DNA of 64,000 nucleotides from CAVSXS01 sp963767715 (GCA_963767715.1 CAVYFA010000004.1:62001-126000), one strand, 5' to 3'; positions 16,447 through 25,839 are shown, numbered from the stretch's first letter. Notes: generated by a model not told the origin, from the sequence alone. Program-made: numbers and translations.

Positions 16447-17730
16447 ATGCTTGATCTCGCGTTCATTCGCAGTCATCCAGATATCGTGAAAGAAGCCGTG
16501 CGCGTAAAGTACAGTTCGTTCGATGTCGACCACCTGCTGGAGGTTGACCGGCAGGCCCTGGCCTTGCAGCGACAAGTCGAAGAGGCCCGCGCCGAGCAGA
16601 ACCGCATCTCGAAGCGCGTGCAGCAGGCCGGCCGGGACAAAGAGCAGCGAGACGCGCTCATCGCCGAGGGCAGACAGCTCGCGGAACGCATCAAGGCGCT
16701 GGAGCCGCAATTGCGCGCACTGGAAGAGGAACGCCAGCAACTGCTCTTATACGTTCCCAACATCCCCGATCCCAGCGCGCCCATCGGCAGGGATGAAAGC
16801 GACAACGTGCCCTTCAAATACTGGGGCGAGAAGCCGACCTTCGACTTTGAGCCGCTCGATCACTACACGCTGATGCAGAGGCTCGACGTGGTGGATATCG
16901 AACGCGCCGTAAAGATCGCCGGCGCGCGCAGCTATGCCCTCAAAGGCGATGCAGCGCGCATGGAACTGGCCCTCATGAACTTCGCCATGGATCGCATCGC
17001 GCGCAAGGGCTTTACGCCCCTGATAGTGCCGGCGATGGCGCGCGACTTCTGCTTTATCGGCAGCGGGCAATTCCCCAAAGGACGGGACCAGGTCTACGCC
17101 GTCGAGGACGAAGACCTGTTCCTGGTTGGCACCGCCGAGGTCTCCATTACCGGCATGTACAAAGATGAAATCCTGCGCGCCGAGGATCTGCCGCTGACGC
17201 AGGTCGGCTACTGTCCCTGCTTCCGCAAGGAGGCCGGTACCTACGGCAAGGACACCCGCGGCGTCTTCCGCATCCACCAGTTCAACAAGATTGAGCAGTA
17301 CGTGATCTGCAAGGCCGACCACGAGGAGTCGGTGCGCTGGCACGAGCAACTGCTCGCCAACTCGGAAGAACTCGTGCAGGCACTGGAGCTGCCCTACCGC
17401 GTGGTGAACGTCTGCACAGGCGATATGGGCGACGGCAAGGTGGGCATGTACGATCTGGAATGCTGGATACCAGGCGAGGGCCGCTACCGCGAGACGCACT
17501 CGTGTTCGTACCTGCACGACTGGCAGGCTCGCCGCGCCAACATCCGCTACCGCGACGAGGATGGCAAAGTCAAATTCGTGCATACGCTGAACAACACCGC
17601 CATCGCCTCGCCGCGTATCCTGATCCCCATCTTCGAGATACACCAGCAGTCCGACGGCAGCGTGCGCATCCCGCTGGCCCTGCGCCCCTACATGGATGGC
17701 CAGCAGTATATCCGTAAGAATACTGATTAG
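16447..17730 (+). CDS. serS: Seryl-tRNA synthetase
   Basis: 427 residues, the usual bacterial length. The N-terminal two-helix arm (about 30-100) is the tRNA-binding coiled coil, opened by M-L-D-L-x-F-I-R and the V-x-H-L-L-E-V-D region. Class II motifs follow: motif 2 in Y-C-P-C-F-R-K-E-A-G-T-Y-G-K-D-T-R-G-x-x-R-x-H-Q-F, and motif 3 near the end in N-N-T-A-I-A-S-P-R-I-L-I-P-I-x-E. The enzyme charges tRNA-Ser (and tRNA-Sec) with serine in the cytoplasm. The AAAAGGAG site supports the ATG at 16447. Controlled by the T-box upstream. Confidence 0.97.
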   Translation: MLDLAFIRSHPDIVKEAVRVKYSSFDVDHLLEVDRQALALQRQVEEARAEQNRISKRVQQAGRDKEQRDALIAEGRQLAERIKALEPQLRALEEERQQLLLYVPNIPDPSAPIGRDESDNVPFKYWGEKPTFDFEPLDHYTLMQRLDVVDIERAVKIAGARSYALKGDAARMELALMNFAMDRIARKGFTPLIVPAMARDFCFIGSGQFPKGRDQVYAVEDEDLFLVGTAEVSITGMYKDEILRAEDLPLTQVGYCPCFRKEAGTYGKDTRGVFRIHQFNKIEQYVICKADHEESVRWHEQLLANSEELVQALELPYRVVNVCTGDMGDGKVGMYDLECWIPGEGRYRETHSCSYLHDWQARRANIRYRDEDGKVKFVHTLNNTAIASPRILIPIFEIHQQSDGSVRIPLALRPYMDGQQYIRKNTD

Positions 17731-17746
17731 ATGTTATTCATCGGGA

Positions 17747-17808
17747 ATGTCATCCTGAGCGCAGCGAAGGATCTGGGTCCTCGCTCAGTCAGCCCCTTCG
17801 CTGCGCTC
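17747..17808. repeat. 28-bp repeat with inverted half, right of serS
   Basis: Positions 17747-17774 repeat 16084-16111 exactly. Then GAGCGCAGCGAAGG (17757-17770) pairs perfectly with CCTTCGCTGCGCTC (17795-17808), making a 14-bp hairpin that may act as a terminator between the convergent serS and phosphoesterase genes. Confidence 0.7.
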
Positions 17809-17837
17809 AAGCAGTGGATAGTGGAGCAACTTAAAAC

Positions 17838-18353
17838 TCAATGAGCGAGCCAGATAATTTCTCCTCTCACACCATTCTTCTCGTCATCCACGTGCAGCAG
17901 CCCGATGCTGCACCTCGGCTGGCTTCGCCGGTCGGTCGCGCTCCCCGGATTAAACAGCAACTGCCCATCGCGGTCCTCGTTCCACGGAATATGACTATGC
18001 CCAAACACCACCACACGCGCCTCGGGAAACTCCTGTCGCGCCACCTTCACGCGATTATGCGCATCCCCCAGAATATGCACAACACCAATTCTACAATGCC
18101 CAACCACGATCTCTCGCTTTATCGGCAACCTCAACACAACCTCTTCACGCTCAACATTTCCCTGCACCGCCACCACCGGCGCTATCGTCTCCAACTCATT
18201 CAAAACTGAAAGTACGGAGAGGTCGCCCGCGTGAATAATCAGTTCGGCGCCAGCGAAGTGCTGCCAGATAGCCTCGGGCAGTCGCTTGAATTGTGGGATG
18301 TGGGTATCTGAGATAACCCCGATACGATGGTATGCGTTCACAGCATGCTCCAT
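17838..18353 (-). CDS. YfcE/MJ0936-type metallophosphoesterase
   Basis: 171 residues. The dinuclear-metal motifs are present: G-V-I-S-D-T-H near residue 12, H-A-G-D-L-S near 41, G-N-V near 64, and G-H-S-H-I-P near 117, then L-F-N-P-G-S. Small members of this family hydrolyse phosphodiesters such as bis(p-nitrophenyl) phosphate in vitro; natural substrates are mostly unknown. The start could be ATG at 18353 or GTG four codons later, which has a better-spaced GGAG. Divergent from a second phosphoesterase gene across a 118-base gap. Confidence 0.9.
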   Translation of the reverse strand: MEHAVNAYHRIGVISDTHIPQFKRLPEAIWQHFAGAELIIHAGDLSVLSVLNELETIAPVVAVQGNVEREEVVLRLPIKREIVVGHCRIGVVHILGDAHNRVKVARQEFPEARVVVFGHSHIPWNEDRDGQLLFNPGSATDRRSQPRCSIGLLHVDDEKNGVRGEIIWLAH

Positions 18354-18471
18354 ATCCTCATTTATTTGATCAACTTCGTTAATTTGCGATATAGTATTGA
18401 TGGTTTCAAACGTGCCAACGTCTGTAATTGATCGCTATTGATCGCCATCGAATGAGCAAAAAGGATAGGAA

Positions 18472-19191
18472 ATGCGCATCGCCATCATTTCAGACATTCA
18501 CGGCAACCTTATCGCATTGGACGCTGTTTTGCAAGACCTGAATGAGCAGCCGCCGGTCGATCAACTCGTTGTCGCCGGTGATCTCTGCTTGAACGGCCCC
18601 TGCCCTCGCCAGGTGATTGAGCGTGTTCAGGCGCTGCAGTGCCCGGTCATCCAGGGGAATACCGATTTTGAGATTGTGACCCAGGCGCCGGAAAAGGGCG
18701 AAAAGAAGCGCAATACCGCCGCGTGGACGCGTGAGAAGATCGGTCAGCCCGGCATTCACTACCTCGCCTCCCTCCCGTTCTCGCACACCATCGCTAACCC
18801 TGTCGGTAGTGTCGCCAGCGACCTGTATATCGTCCACGCGAACCCTCTCAACCTCGAAGACGCCATTTTCCCCAACTCGACCGATGATGAACTGGAGCGC
18901 CTGCTCGGTGGGCTGGATAGCCGCATCGGCGTTCTGGCCTTCGGACACCTGCACATTGCCTATATCCGTTGGTGGCGCAACCTGCTGCTTTTCGATGTCG
19001 GTAGCTGCGGCATTCCTCGCGACGAAGATCACCGCGCCGCCTACGGCATCCTGAACTGGAACGGGAAAGCATGGGAAGCCGAAATACATCGTGTGCCTTA
19101 CGATGTGGAGGCAGTCATCCGGCAGATCAGAACGTGCGGGATGCCCAACCCGGAAAAGCGGGTCAAGGTGCTGGTCGAGGCCAAATACTGA
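18472..19191 (+). CDS. Metallophosphoesterase, calcineurin-like
   Basis: 239 residues. It starts with M-R-I-A-I-I-S-D-I-H-G-N, continues with V-V-A-G-D-L near 41 and V-I-Q-G-N-T-D near 62, and has G-H-L-H near 159 after a 'H-A-N-P' segment. This is the layout of the YfcE-like/DNA-methylase-associated phosphoesterases (diadenosine tetraphosphatase relatives). Start 18472 has AAAGGATAGGAA upstream. It shares its upstream region with the divergent phosphoesterase at 17838 and ends at a hairpin terminator. Substrate unknown. Confidence 0.88.
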   Translation: MRIAIISDIHGNLIALDAVLQDLNEQPPVDQLVVAGDLCLNGPCPRQVIERVQALQCPVIQGNTDFEIVTQAPEKGEKKRNTAAWTREKIGQPGIHYLASLPFSHTIANPVGSVASDLYIVHANPLNLEDAIFPNSTDDELERLLGGLDSRIGVLAFGHLHIAYIRWWRNLLLFDVGSCGIPRDEDHRAAYGILNWNGKAWEAEIHRVPYDVEAVIRQIRTCGMPNPEKRVKVLVEAKY

Positions 19192-19369
19192 AAAAGCCAG
19201 GTACCTTGATAGATACCTGGCTCCTGTGAAAAAGATGAGTGCGACCGTGGCCTTTTCCCTGATCGACAGCAATGGAAAACTTTGTGTAGGATTTGCCGTC
19301 TGAAGTAACCGCTAATTCAGGGTCTTTTCCTAAGCGGCCAATAAACGAGCATTGATTTAGGGTTGCCAT
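19163..19369 (-). pseudogene. ssb: 5' fragment of a single-strand DNA-binding protein gene
   Basis: A strong AAGGAG site and ATG at 19369 begin M-A-T-L-N-Q-C-S-F-I-G-R-L-G-K-D-P-E-L, followed by T-K-F-S-I-A-V-D-Q-G-K, the standard start of bacterial SSB. After about 42 residues the similarity ends and the frame runs into a terminator hairpin, so most of the OB fold and the acidic tail are missing. Likely a truncated relic copy. The real ssb must be elsewhere. Confidence 0.7.
19196..19223. terminator. Hairpin terminator between phosphoesterase and ssb fragment
   Basis: AGCCAGGTA and TACCTGGCT pair around a short loop; A-rich and T-poor flanks make it weak on the plus strand. It falls within the ssb fragment's frame. 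Confidence 0.55.
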
Positions 19370-19483
19370 CTTGTTTCTCCTTTGTGAAGCTACTCATGTT
19401 CGTCCGGTGGACCATAGTGTCCTTCGACCCATGATCCCTGTTATATCTGCTGAAAGCGACGCGCGAGAAGAGCAGCCAGGGCG

Positions 19484-19732
19484 TCAGGTATCCAACGTAA
19501 CTGCCTTACCTCGTGTAAGGCTGATAAGGATGGTTCTCAGCCGCTCATGCAATTGCGGCGATGGCTGTTCTCCAATCACCACTACATACCATGTTCGACT
19601 GCTGGGAACAAAATAGCGGTAGGCAGACAGATCACACGGCTCGTCATGAATGATGCGTTCAATCGGCGCGTATGCTTTCCCTGCTGCTGCTTTATTGGGA
19701 TACTGTGCCGCTTGATAATAGGGGAGTGCCAC
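19484..19732 (-). CDS. Hypothetical 82-residue protein upstream of the ssb fragment
   Basis: GTG start at 19732 with AAGGAG 9 nt upstream, which supports a real gene. The product is small and mixed in composition (Tyr- and Pro-rich beginning, then R-T-W-Y-V-V-V-I-G-E-Q-P). No family was recognised and there is no signal peptide or membrane segment. It is co-directional with the ssb fragment 114 bases downstream, in a region of transferred and decayed genes. Confidence 0.5.
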   Translation of the reverse strand: MALPYYQAAQYPNKAAAGKAYAPIERIIHDEPCDLSAYRYFVPSSRTWYVVVIGEQPSPQLHERLRTILISLTRGKAVTLDT

Positions 19733-20099
19733 AAGTGTTATCTCCTTTCTTCCCCTGGTAGCTGCAACAATTTTTTAAGGAGCTACAAATACGATGAGTA
19801 TTTTGCGTAACACCGCTTGGTAGCTAATTTCTGAGTATAGAGGAAATGATGGTAAATAAACACATCCATTCAATGCTGGCACGAGCGAGGAAGCGAGGCA
19901 CGTCCTGGGGTGGGCATTGGAGAAATACTACCCCGAAGCCTGTGGTAGACTTGCATGACGATGCGACCGTGGAGGGTGTCAATGCAGTATACTTCGCTCG
20001 GTCGCTTCGGCATGCATGGCTGACCACAGCGCGGAGCGGGTGGAGATTTCTTCAATGCAGGGTGGGGTATCAAGATCGCGGAGCGTGCCTTTTTTGTAA
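19733..20099. other. Intergenic GC-rich patch without a convincing gene
   Basis: About 19870-20085 is much richer in GC than its AT-rich flanks. Open frames exist on both strands but lack ribosome sites and protein-like composition. It may be a relic of an inserted repeat. Confidence 0.4.
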
Positions 20100-20846
20100 C
20101 TATCTTAAAAAGAAGAGAGTACCAATAACGCTTCCAATAATGCTTAACAAAAGGGTAATTATAAATCCATTGATAACATATCTACCAATAGTTCGTCTTT
20201 GTGTAAAAGTTCTGAGATAGTCTCCCCAACAAAAATTGTACAGACGAAAACCATACATAGCTGCAATACCGCCGATCATTATCAAGCTCGAACCCAAAAG
20301 AGCTACAATTTCGTACCCTACTGAGAACTTATACGAGCTTGTTGGAGAAAGAATAATGGTAAGAAACACGATCAGCATAACGAAGCCCACAGCTATGGCA
20401 GCTATTCCATAATAAAATATAGGCAATTGTTTAATGCTTGCCAGCCTATCATCCAGTAGGGAGCTTGTGAGAAATACCCAGTCGCGTTCATCGCCTACTA
20501 CATAATATTGAACTGAATATGGCCGTAAATTAGACTCCCTACTCGGAGGTGGTGGTGGAACTCTAAACTCTATTTCTATTTGAGTTTCACGAAGCGGAAA
20601 ATGGCTGAACACAGCCATTTTAAGACCTTGTATCATCCATTCCCCACGATTATTCTCCAAAGTGATTTCGTCAAGTGATGCTTTTTCTGTTCTTACACCA
20701 TTTTTATACGTCACTTCAAAAAAGCTGCCAAAATCACTTTTTCCCGTACGCTTCATTTGTTGGACCATCGTGTCATGTATTCTCCGCAGCTCTTGCTCGC
20801 TTAGTATAAAGCCATAGGTAAAAGGCTTTTTCAGTTCTGTTCGCAT
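20100..20846 (-). CDS. Hypothetical membrane protein with C-terminal helices
   Basis: 248 residues. The first 140 are soluble and beta-rich, with E-V-T-Y-K-N-G, D-E-I-T-L-E-N-N and a Pro run at about residues 98-102. Two hydrophobic segments lie at about 147-168 and 178-200, and a third near 225-245. The frame is intact with GAGGAC ahead of the ATG. Its codons are AT-rich, unlike the core genes, which suggests transfer. No family recognised. It sits in the same decaying region as a related-looking membrane pseudogene on the other side of the IS66 element. Confidence 0.65.
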   Translation of the reverse strand: MRTELKKPFTYGFILSEQELRRIHDTMVQQMKRTGKSDFGSFFEVTYKNGVRTEKASLDEITLENNRGEWMIQGLKMAVFSHFPLRETQIEIEFRVPPPPPSRESNLRPYSVQYYVVGDERDWVFLTSSLLDDRLASIKQLPIFYYGIAAIAVGFVMLIVFLTIILSPTSSYKFSVGYEIVALLGSSLIMIGGIAAMYGFRLYNFCWGDYLRTFTQRRTIGRYVINGFIITLLLSIIGSVIGTLFFLR

Positions 20847-21138
20847 GTCCTCGTTTCCTGCTGAGATTTTTGTTAAATACTATATCAGATTAGTCAAAGT
20901 GGCCTTCCGATACTAAACGGGAATTTGGGTGTATTACCTTGCTTGTCAAACTACAGGCTCTAGAGTGGATTGGAGCGGATTTTTCTTAATTCCCGAAAAG
21001 ACCTATAACACGCAAAAATTCGCCCTATAGTAGGTCTCTTTCGGAAAATGGTTACGAGTGAGGCAAATTTCTCGGGTCGCACAATAAATAAAAGACGATG
21101 CGAACGGAAATTGCTATGAGATGGGGAAGCTGCTAGTA

Positions 21139-21281
21139 TTAATGAGTGGAAAGCGTAATAAGAACCGGCAAAAAGAGGAATATGAACATCAATATAGGGA
21201 TAATGAAAGATACAATTAACAGTATCCAAGCATTGTACTTCACTTTTCTTTTTTGAAGAGCATACTCGGCAAGCCAAAAGG
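21139..21281 (-). pseudogene. Possible 3' remnant of the membrane gene cut by the IS66 element
   Basis: Directly left of the IS end, one minus-strand frame reads about 45 residues and ends at a stop at 21139-21141: F-W-L-A-E-Y-A-L-Q-K-R-K then a long hydrophobic stretch I-L-L-I-V-S-F-I-I-P-I-L-M. It has no start codon or ribosome site. Its membrane-helix character matches the truncated gene right of the IS, but no target duplication is visible and the frames do not join exactly, so the link is tentative. Confidence 0.4.
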
Positions 21282-22822
21282 GTAACTACTCAGGTGAGCT
21301 AGAATACGAGAAAGAAGGCAGGACGGGATGTCCGCGCAAGGTGGCCTCCAAGGCGTTGAGCAGATGCACGCCTTGTTTGCGCAAGGTGGACAAGTAGCCG
21401 CGAATGCGGCAAAAGGCGACCGCCCCGGCCTGGGCTGCGAAAGGAACCGGAGACTTTTTGCTGCACTTTGACCATGCGCACATCGCGCTCGGCTTGATTG
21501 TTGTCAAAGGGAACGACGAGACGATGCAGGAAAGCCAGCACGGCCTCCTGCTCGCGCGAGCAAGCGATCCAGCAGGTTGCGGGCCGCACTCTGTTTGACG
21601 CGGCCTTTGTGCCCGGGGGAGCTTGCGCGTAGGGCGTGGTGGCATCGGCCTGCGGCCACGATGGCGACGAACTGGGCTTGCCAGTCGGCCACCTCCAGCG
21701 GATGCAAGGAGGCGAGCCCATGCGGCACGGGCCTGGTCGGTGGCCGCTTTCATGTCCAGCAACAAGGCGATCAGTTCGGCAGCCCAGGCCAGCCCCTGCT
21801 CTTCGGCCAGATAGGTCAACTCGCGCAGCAGATGCACCAGACAGAGGGCATGGCGACAGGCATAGTGGAAGTAGGCGCGCCAGCCATCATGCACACTGGT
21901 GCCGCTAAACCGCGGCAGGATGCCGATGGCTTCCAGAGCTCTTGCCCGCGCTTGGGATGCACCGCATAGTGGGTCAGCTGCTCGGTACAGGCCACGTGCA
22001 GCCAGTGCCGCTGGCCGCTCACATAGAGGCCCGTCTCATCTTGATGCAAGACCTCCACGCTGGTCAGGGCCTGCTTGATCTGCTCTTCCACCGGCTGCAA
22101 GGTCGCGGCACAGCGCTCGATCAGGCTGGCCAGCGTCCCTTCCGAGAGGGGGGCTCCCAGCAGGTCGCCCAGGATTTCACAGGCACGTCCCCAGGGCAGG
22201 AGTTGCTGTTGCACCAGGTAGACGGCCATGGCTCCCAGACGTGGCCCGTATTGCAGCGGAGCTGCTACCTCTGCCGGGAAGGAGGCCACCGTGATCTGCT
22301 GGCAGGCGGGACACTGTTTCTGCTCGGCCTGATGCTCGGCCACCCACAAGCGGGCGGGCGGCACATCAACCACCTGGCGCCGTTCGACTCTGCAAGGCGG
22401 CACTGGCCTGCAGATCCTGCTGACAGGAAGCACAGCTGGGTCACGGGATGCACGATCACTTCATCAGGGCAGGCTTGCCAGCGCAGCGTCGTCCCCTCGT
22501 GACCCGGCTGACCACCGGCTTTCTTCCCGCTCTTCTTGCGCAGGCTCTTGGGCTGCCGCACGAAGCGGTCGGAGGAGGGGGGCAAGTGACTGTTGTGGCT
22601 GTCTTTGTCCACGCGCTCTTGCAACGCTTGCACTTGCTGCTGCAACTGCGCGATCAGCAGAGCTTGCTGCTTCACCTGCTCGCGCAACGGCAGCAGTTCC
22701 GCCACCAGAGCTTTGAGGCTGCGATTCTCTTCCTGCATGGCGGCGATTTCTTCTGGTGTCATAGCTCTACTGTAAACGGTTTCCTGTCCTTTCGCAAGTT
22801 TCTAGGACTCCTGAGTAGTTAC
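21282..22822 (-). mobile_element. IS66-family insertion sequence (degenerate, ISBst12-like layout)
   Basis: 1541 bp bounded by inverted ends that begin GTAACTACTCAGG in both orientations (13 of 13 bases, about 20 of 23 over the longer end). GTAA ends are typical of IS66. Only a single transposase reading frame lies inside, without the tnpA/tnpB accessory genes, as in the ISBst12 subgroup. The expected 8-bp target duplication is absent: flanks are CCAAAAGG on the left and AAAAACAA on the right. The GC content is clearly higher than that of the AT-rich host region. Confidence 0.85.
21286..22762 (-). pseudogene. IS66 transposase (TnpC), multiply frameshifted
   Basis: Start at 22762. The N-terminal coiled coil and S-H-N-S-H-L-P-P-S-S-D segment lead into K-K-A-G-G-Q-P-G-H-E-G, both hallmarks of IS66 transposases. 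A later frame shows the zinc-like C-P-A-C-Q, the catalytic-core start H-Q-D-E-T-G-L-Y-V and the helix before it. The next holds the central H-D-G-W-R-A-Y-F segment and the last N-N-Q-A-E-R-D-V-R-M and R-G-Y-L-S-T-L-R-K-Q-G. These lie in at least four frame segments, so the enzyme cannot be made in full. Immobile unless complemented in trans. Confidence 0.85.
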
Positions 22823-23574
22823 AAAAACAATCAGAATGGGTGAGAATATACAAGCCATATAAAAGAATATTTTACTAGTAAGATAATCAAAGTTTTTTTC
22901 TCCTAGTAAACTAGAGCCAATGACTAAAACAATTATGAGAATGAAAGATATAATGAACAATGGTAGGAGCCCTAGAGATATAGAAAAAAACTCTTTGATA
23001 GCCCAACCAATACTTGCAACATAGCCTGTACTGCTTAATTCAGTTTCTCTTAAATCTTTTACCTGTTCTACTCCAGCAATCCGTTCATCTGCTTGTAGTT
23101 CTCCATCGAACCCAGTTATGAGCAATTCGAAAACGATGGCGTCTTTACTATTTAACAGTAAAGGATGCAAAGTCAAATAATTCTTATCCAGGTAATTGCA
23201 ACTTTATCTTTAAGCGCGCTAGGTATCGTTTTTGTAACTAATGCTTCTAAAACTCGTGAGTTTTCACCAAAGTTAAATCTGATTGGATTGTGATAATCAC
23301 TTGGTAAAAGTTCTGTATTCCCCGCGTTCCGAACTTTTAAATAAACCAAATTCACGTCTTCTAGCACTTCATTTTTATAAATTAATGAAGATTTTATTTT
23401 ATCAGTGATACTGAAGCTGGATATGGCAATATTTGATATCACATCATAAAGGATTTGTTTTTGCTTCTGTTGTTTTTAGGCTAGAACCAAAGCGACGATA
23501 ATACCAGCAAGACCAAGAATGACAGCTACTACTACCCCTATGAATTGCCAAATTGAGTCATATAGGAAATTCAT
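22802..23574 (-). pseudogene. Decayed membrane protein gene, truncated by the IS66 element
   Basis: GAGGAG precedes an ATG at 23574. The first 32 residues form a transmembrane helix and end at TAA (23476-23478). The same frame then continues K-Q-Q-K-Q-K-Q-I-L-Y-D-V-I-S-N, as a family member should. A one-base deletion near 23190 shifts the frame before H-P-L-L-L-N-S-K-D-A-I, E-L-L-I-T and E-R-I-A-G-V, and two more membrane helices follow up to the IS end, whose first bases supply the final codons. So nonsense, frameshift and insertion are all present. The intact form looks like a bacterial sensor-type protein with a bitopic N-terminus; its function is not known to me. Confidence 0.7.
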
Positions 23575-23829
23575 TAGAACACTCCTCGAACGTTTTTCTG
23601 CTTCTTATAAATTAAGAACGAATGAGAGATGCAATCATCCAATATTTCGAAATTAGGATAAGCCTACATGTCATAGGTTCGCACAATTGATGATTTCTGA
23701 CGTAGCATCTGTGATAGCACACAACATGAGAATGCTTGCTTACGACGATTTGCCATAGAGCCAATTATACAGGACGATCTTGGTTAATCGATATGCCATG
23801 CTATAAATGCTGTTTTCGTTAGATGCTTG

Positions 23830-25003
23830 TTAGAGTGCCATAAAGTCTATCCAGGGATGAGAGTCATTCAGTAAAATTCCTGAACCATGAACAATAGACG
23901 ATCTGGTGCTATACAATAACCCTAGCACATCTGGATAACGCGCAGCATCAGGAACCCACTGTTCAACGAATTGTTTGAAAGCGGCTGTAATCCTATATAT
24001 TGGTTCCCCGCATGTCTTACATCGTCCAGATTCAGCGATGATTTCTTGATGGCAGTCGGAACAGCGGTGCTTCTCGATTAAACACTCAACAGCAGAAACA
24101 AGAGAAATCAGAGAAGAAGAGGGTGAGATGGCTCGCTGTACTTGTGCTAAACGAAGCCAATAACAAGCTCGAAGGAAGTTTACTTTGTCTTTGTTGCCAA
24201 GCCTATCTACTTTTTCAAATGACGGAACAATATTATCTGGCAGTTTCAACTCCATGTCTCCGGCAATAAGAACGTTAGGTATATACGCTAGTATGCCGGT
24301 ATAGTAGTCGGCATATGGAACAAGCGTCATCAGAGGATAGGCATTTGTGTCGCTAAATGCATCGATAGTGGGGGAAAAGCTATGAAAATCATAAACGTAT
24401 CCCAAAACCGCTCCTCTGAAAACTGGCTTTCCCTATCAAATGTCCATCCTGGACGGTAGGACTGTGGATTTTGTTCGATGGTCGGGTGTAAAAAGAGGCT
24501 TAATAGGTTGAGGTAGCGTTGCTCTGTTTCTTGCCTACGTATTATGTCAACAGCCTTATTCGAGGAAGTTGGATAAATATATTGAAACAGAAACGGGTAT
24601 TGCATAATGCCCATTGTTGGTTTTGGGGCCTGCGGAGGGACAGGAAGTATTTGAAAGTATTGGCAGGTAAAGAAACGTTCGACCGTGCCTTTGAGAAAAC
24701 AAACCGTTTGCCCTACTTTATGGCCTTTATCATCGAGAAGAGCCTCCTTGATATATTGTTCGATGGCTCCGATTTCTTCTTTTGGTACTGTATGTTCGGG
24801 GTCAATCTGAACTATTCCTCCCCGTTTATCCAGCACCACCTCCAAAAAAAGCTGGTATCGGGTTTGCTATACACGTAACCCTTGATGTCCCCATTTGGAT
24901 GAAAAGTGTACTGATGAGGTCGCTGAAAATACTCTTCCAAACAGAGGAGAAGCTCATAGTCTTTTTTCTGTTGCTTTATTTTCTTGAGTGGAAAATTGGT
25001 CAT
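23830..25003 (-). pseudogene. HEPN-domain (ApeA-like) protein gene with two frameshifts
   Basis: AGGAG before ATG 25003. Three frame segments join into about 391 residues; the span becomes a multiple of three when two missing bases are restored. One break lies in a run of seven A (plus strand, about 24845), the other near 24405. The C-terminal 140 residues have L-V-S-A-V-E-C-L-I-E, a four-Cys knuckle (C-x2-C ... C-x2-C) and the HEPN signature R-S-S-I-V-H-G. Such proteins with an N-terminal beta domain plus HEPN (ApeA-like) serve as RNase effectors in phage defence. Assignment rests on the motif only. Confidence 0.6.
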
Positions 25004-25141
25004 CAAAAGGCTCCTGTCATGCATATTTTCTACATTCCACTTAGCTGCTACTACTGCACCACCTCATCTAACGTAGAATGGGAGTTCCAGTAACAGAAGT
25101 GGTTTTATAAAAAAGGGAATTATGCGGCTTTAACAGTGCTC

Positions 25142-25544
25142 TTATGCGAGATTGACTTCTCTGTTCGCGCGGTCAAACTGGATTTTGAATGCATCAAAAA
25201 AACCAACTTGTCCAGCTAATCCGCCAAACTCATCAGGGGAAAACTCAAAGGAAAAGACTGCGGGAACAGAGAAAAAGGTATCATTAACACCAATTTCAAT
25301 ATGATGTAATATACCCTGTTGCTGTTCCACCAACACCGCCCAAACTGATCTTTTCCAGTGTGTGGAGGTCGAGATCAGGAGCAAGGATAGCAAGTAGATC
25401 ACCATTAAACATACAAAAATCTGCTCCTGAGTCAACAAGGGCTTTCGTTTTAACTGTTCGGTTGTCATAGCGCAGGGTAAGAGGAATAAATGGGCGGGGA
25501 AGTTTACTGCTGCCAATCGTTTGATACTTGAACGTATGCGACAT
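25142..25544 (-). pseudogene. Retropepsin-like aspartic protease, frameshifted
   Basis: The start at 25544 lies 6 bases after the stop of the small gene upstream. The first part carries the active-site strand A-L-V-D-S-G-A-D-F-C-M-F and the second, in another frame, the flap-side residues and F-S-F-E-F-S-P-D-E-F-G-G-L-A-G-Q-V-G-F-F-D. This is the pattern of single-domain bacterial aspartyl proteases, which act as dimers. An extra T near 25312 shifts the frame; without it the product is about 133 residues. Co-transcribed with the upstream 62-residue protein. Confidence 0.7.
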
Positions 25545-25550
25545 AAAAGA

Positions 25551-25740
25551 TTAGCCGATATGTGGCAGGTCATGGAGTGGCACTTTGAAAAGGATGGGTT
25601 CTTTATATCCTTTTTTTATGGCCTCATCATGTGCTTTCTTCGCGCTTTTATTGGCACTAATCACCTTATCTGAGTCAGTTAACGCAACCCATAATCCTTT
25701 GAATTTTTCAAGAACTGGTGAGAGATCAACACGTTTGCAT
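25551..25740 (-). pseudogene. DUF5678-like small protein, one-base frameshift near the start
   Basis: The clear frame reads V-D-L-S-P-V-L-E-K-F-K-G-L-W-V-A-L-T-D-S-D-K-V-I, then A-x-x-x-A-x-x-K-G-Y-K-E-P-I-L-F-K-V-P, ending near the stop at 25551. This G-K/L-W-V-A-L...G-Y...P-x-(L/V)-F-K-V-P pattern is that of DUF5678 proteins, often found beside retropepsin-like proteases. The only good start (ATG 25740, leaderless under a TATAAT box) needs removal of one T after four codons. Function unknown; a pairing with the protease downstream is likely. Confidence 0.6.
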
Positions 25741-25749
25741 AGTAGAGCT

Positions 25750-25777
25750 ATTATAGCAAATCACCGCTCGGTTGCAA
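25750..25777 (-). promoter_or_regulatory. Promoter of the DUF5678/protease pair
   Basis: Minus-strand TTGCAA, 16-bp spacer and a perfect TATAAT (25750-25755) ending 9 nt before ATG 25740, so the transcript would start at or next to the initiation codon. Confidence 0.65.
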
Positions 25778-25839
25778 CTGCATGTTTTTCAGTACCACAT
25801 GAGAAGCGGTAGAGCAGTACCTGTAAGAGGAAATATGAC

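Noticed and set aside
19846..20220. Plus-strand coding frame across the GC-rich patch
   Set aside because: No ribosome site, crosses the boundary into the opposite gene, and is not protein-like.
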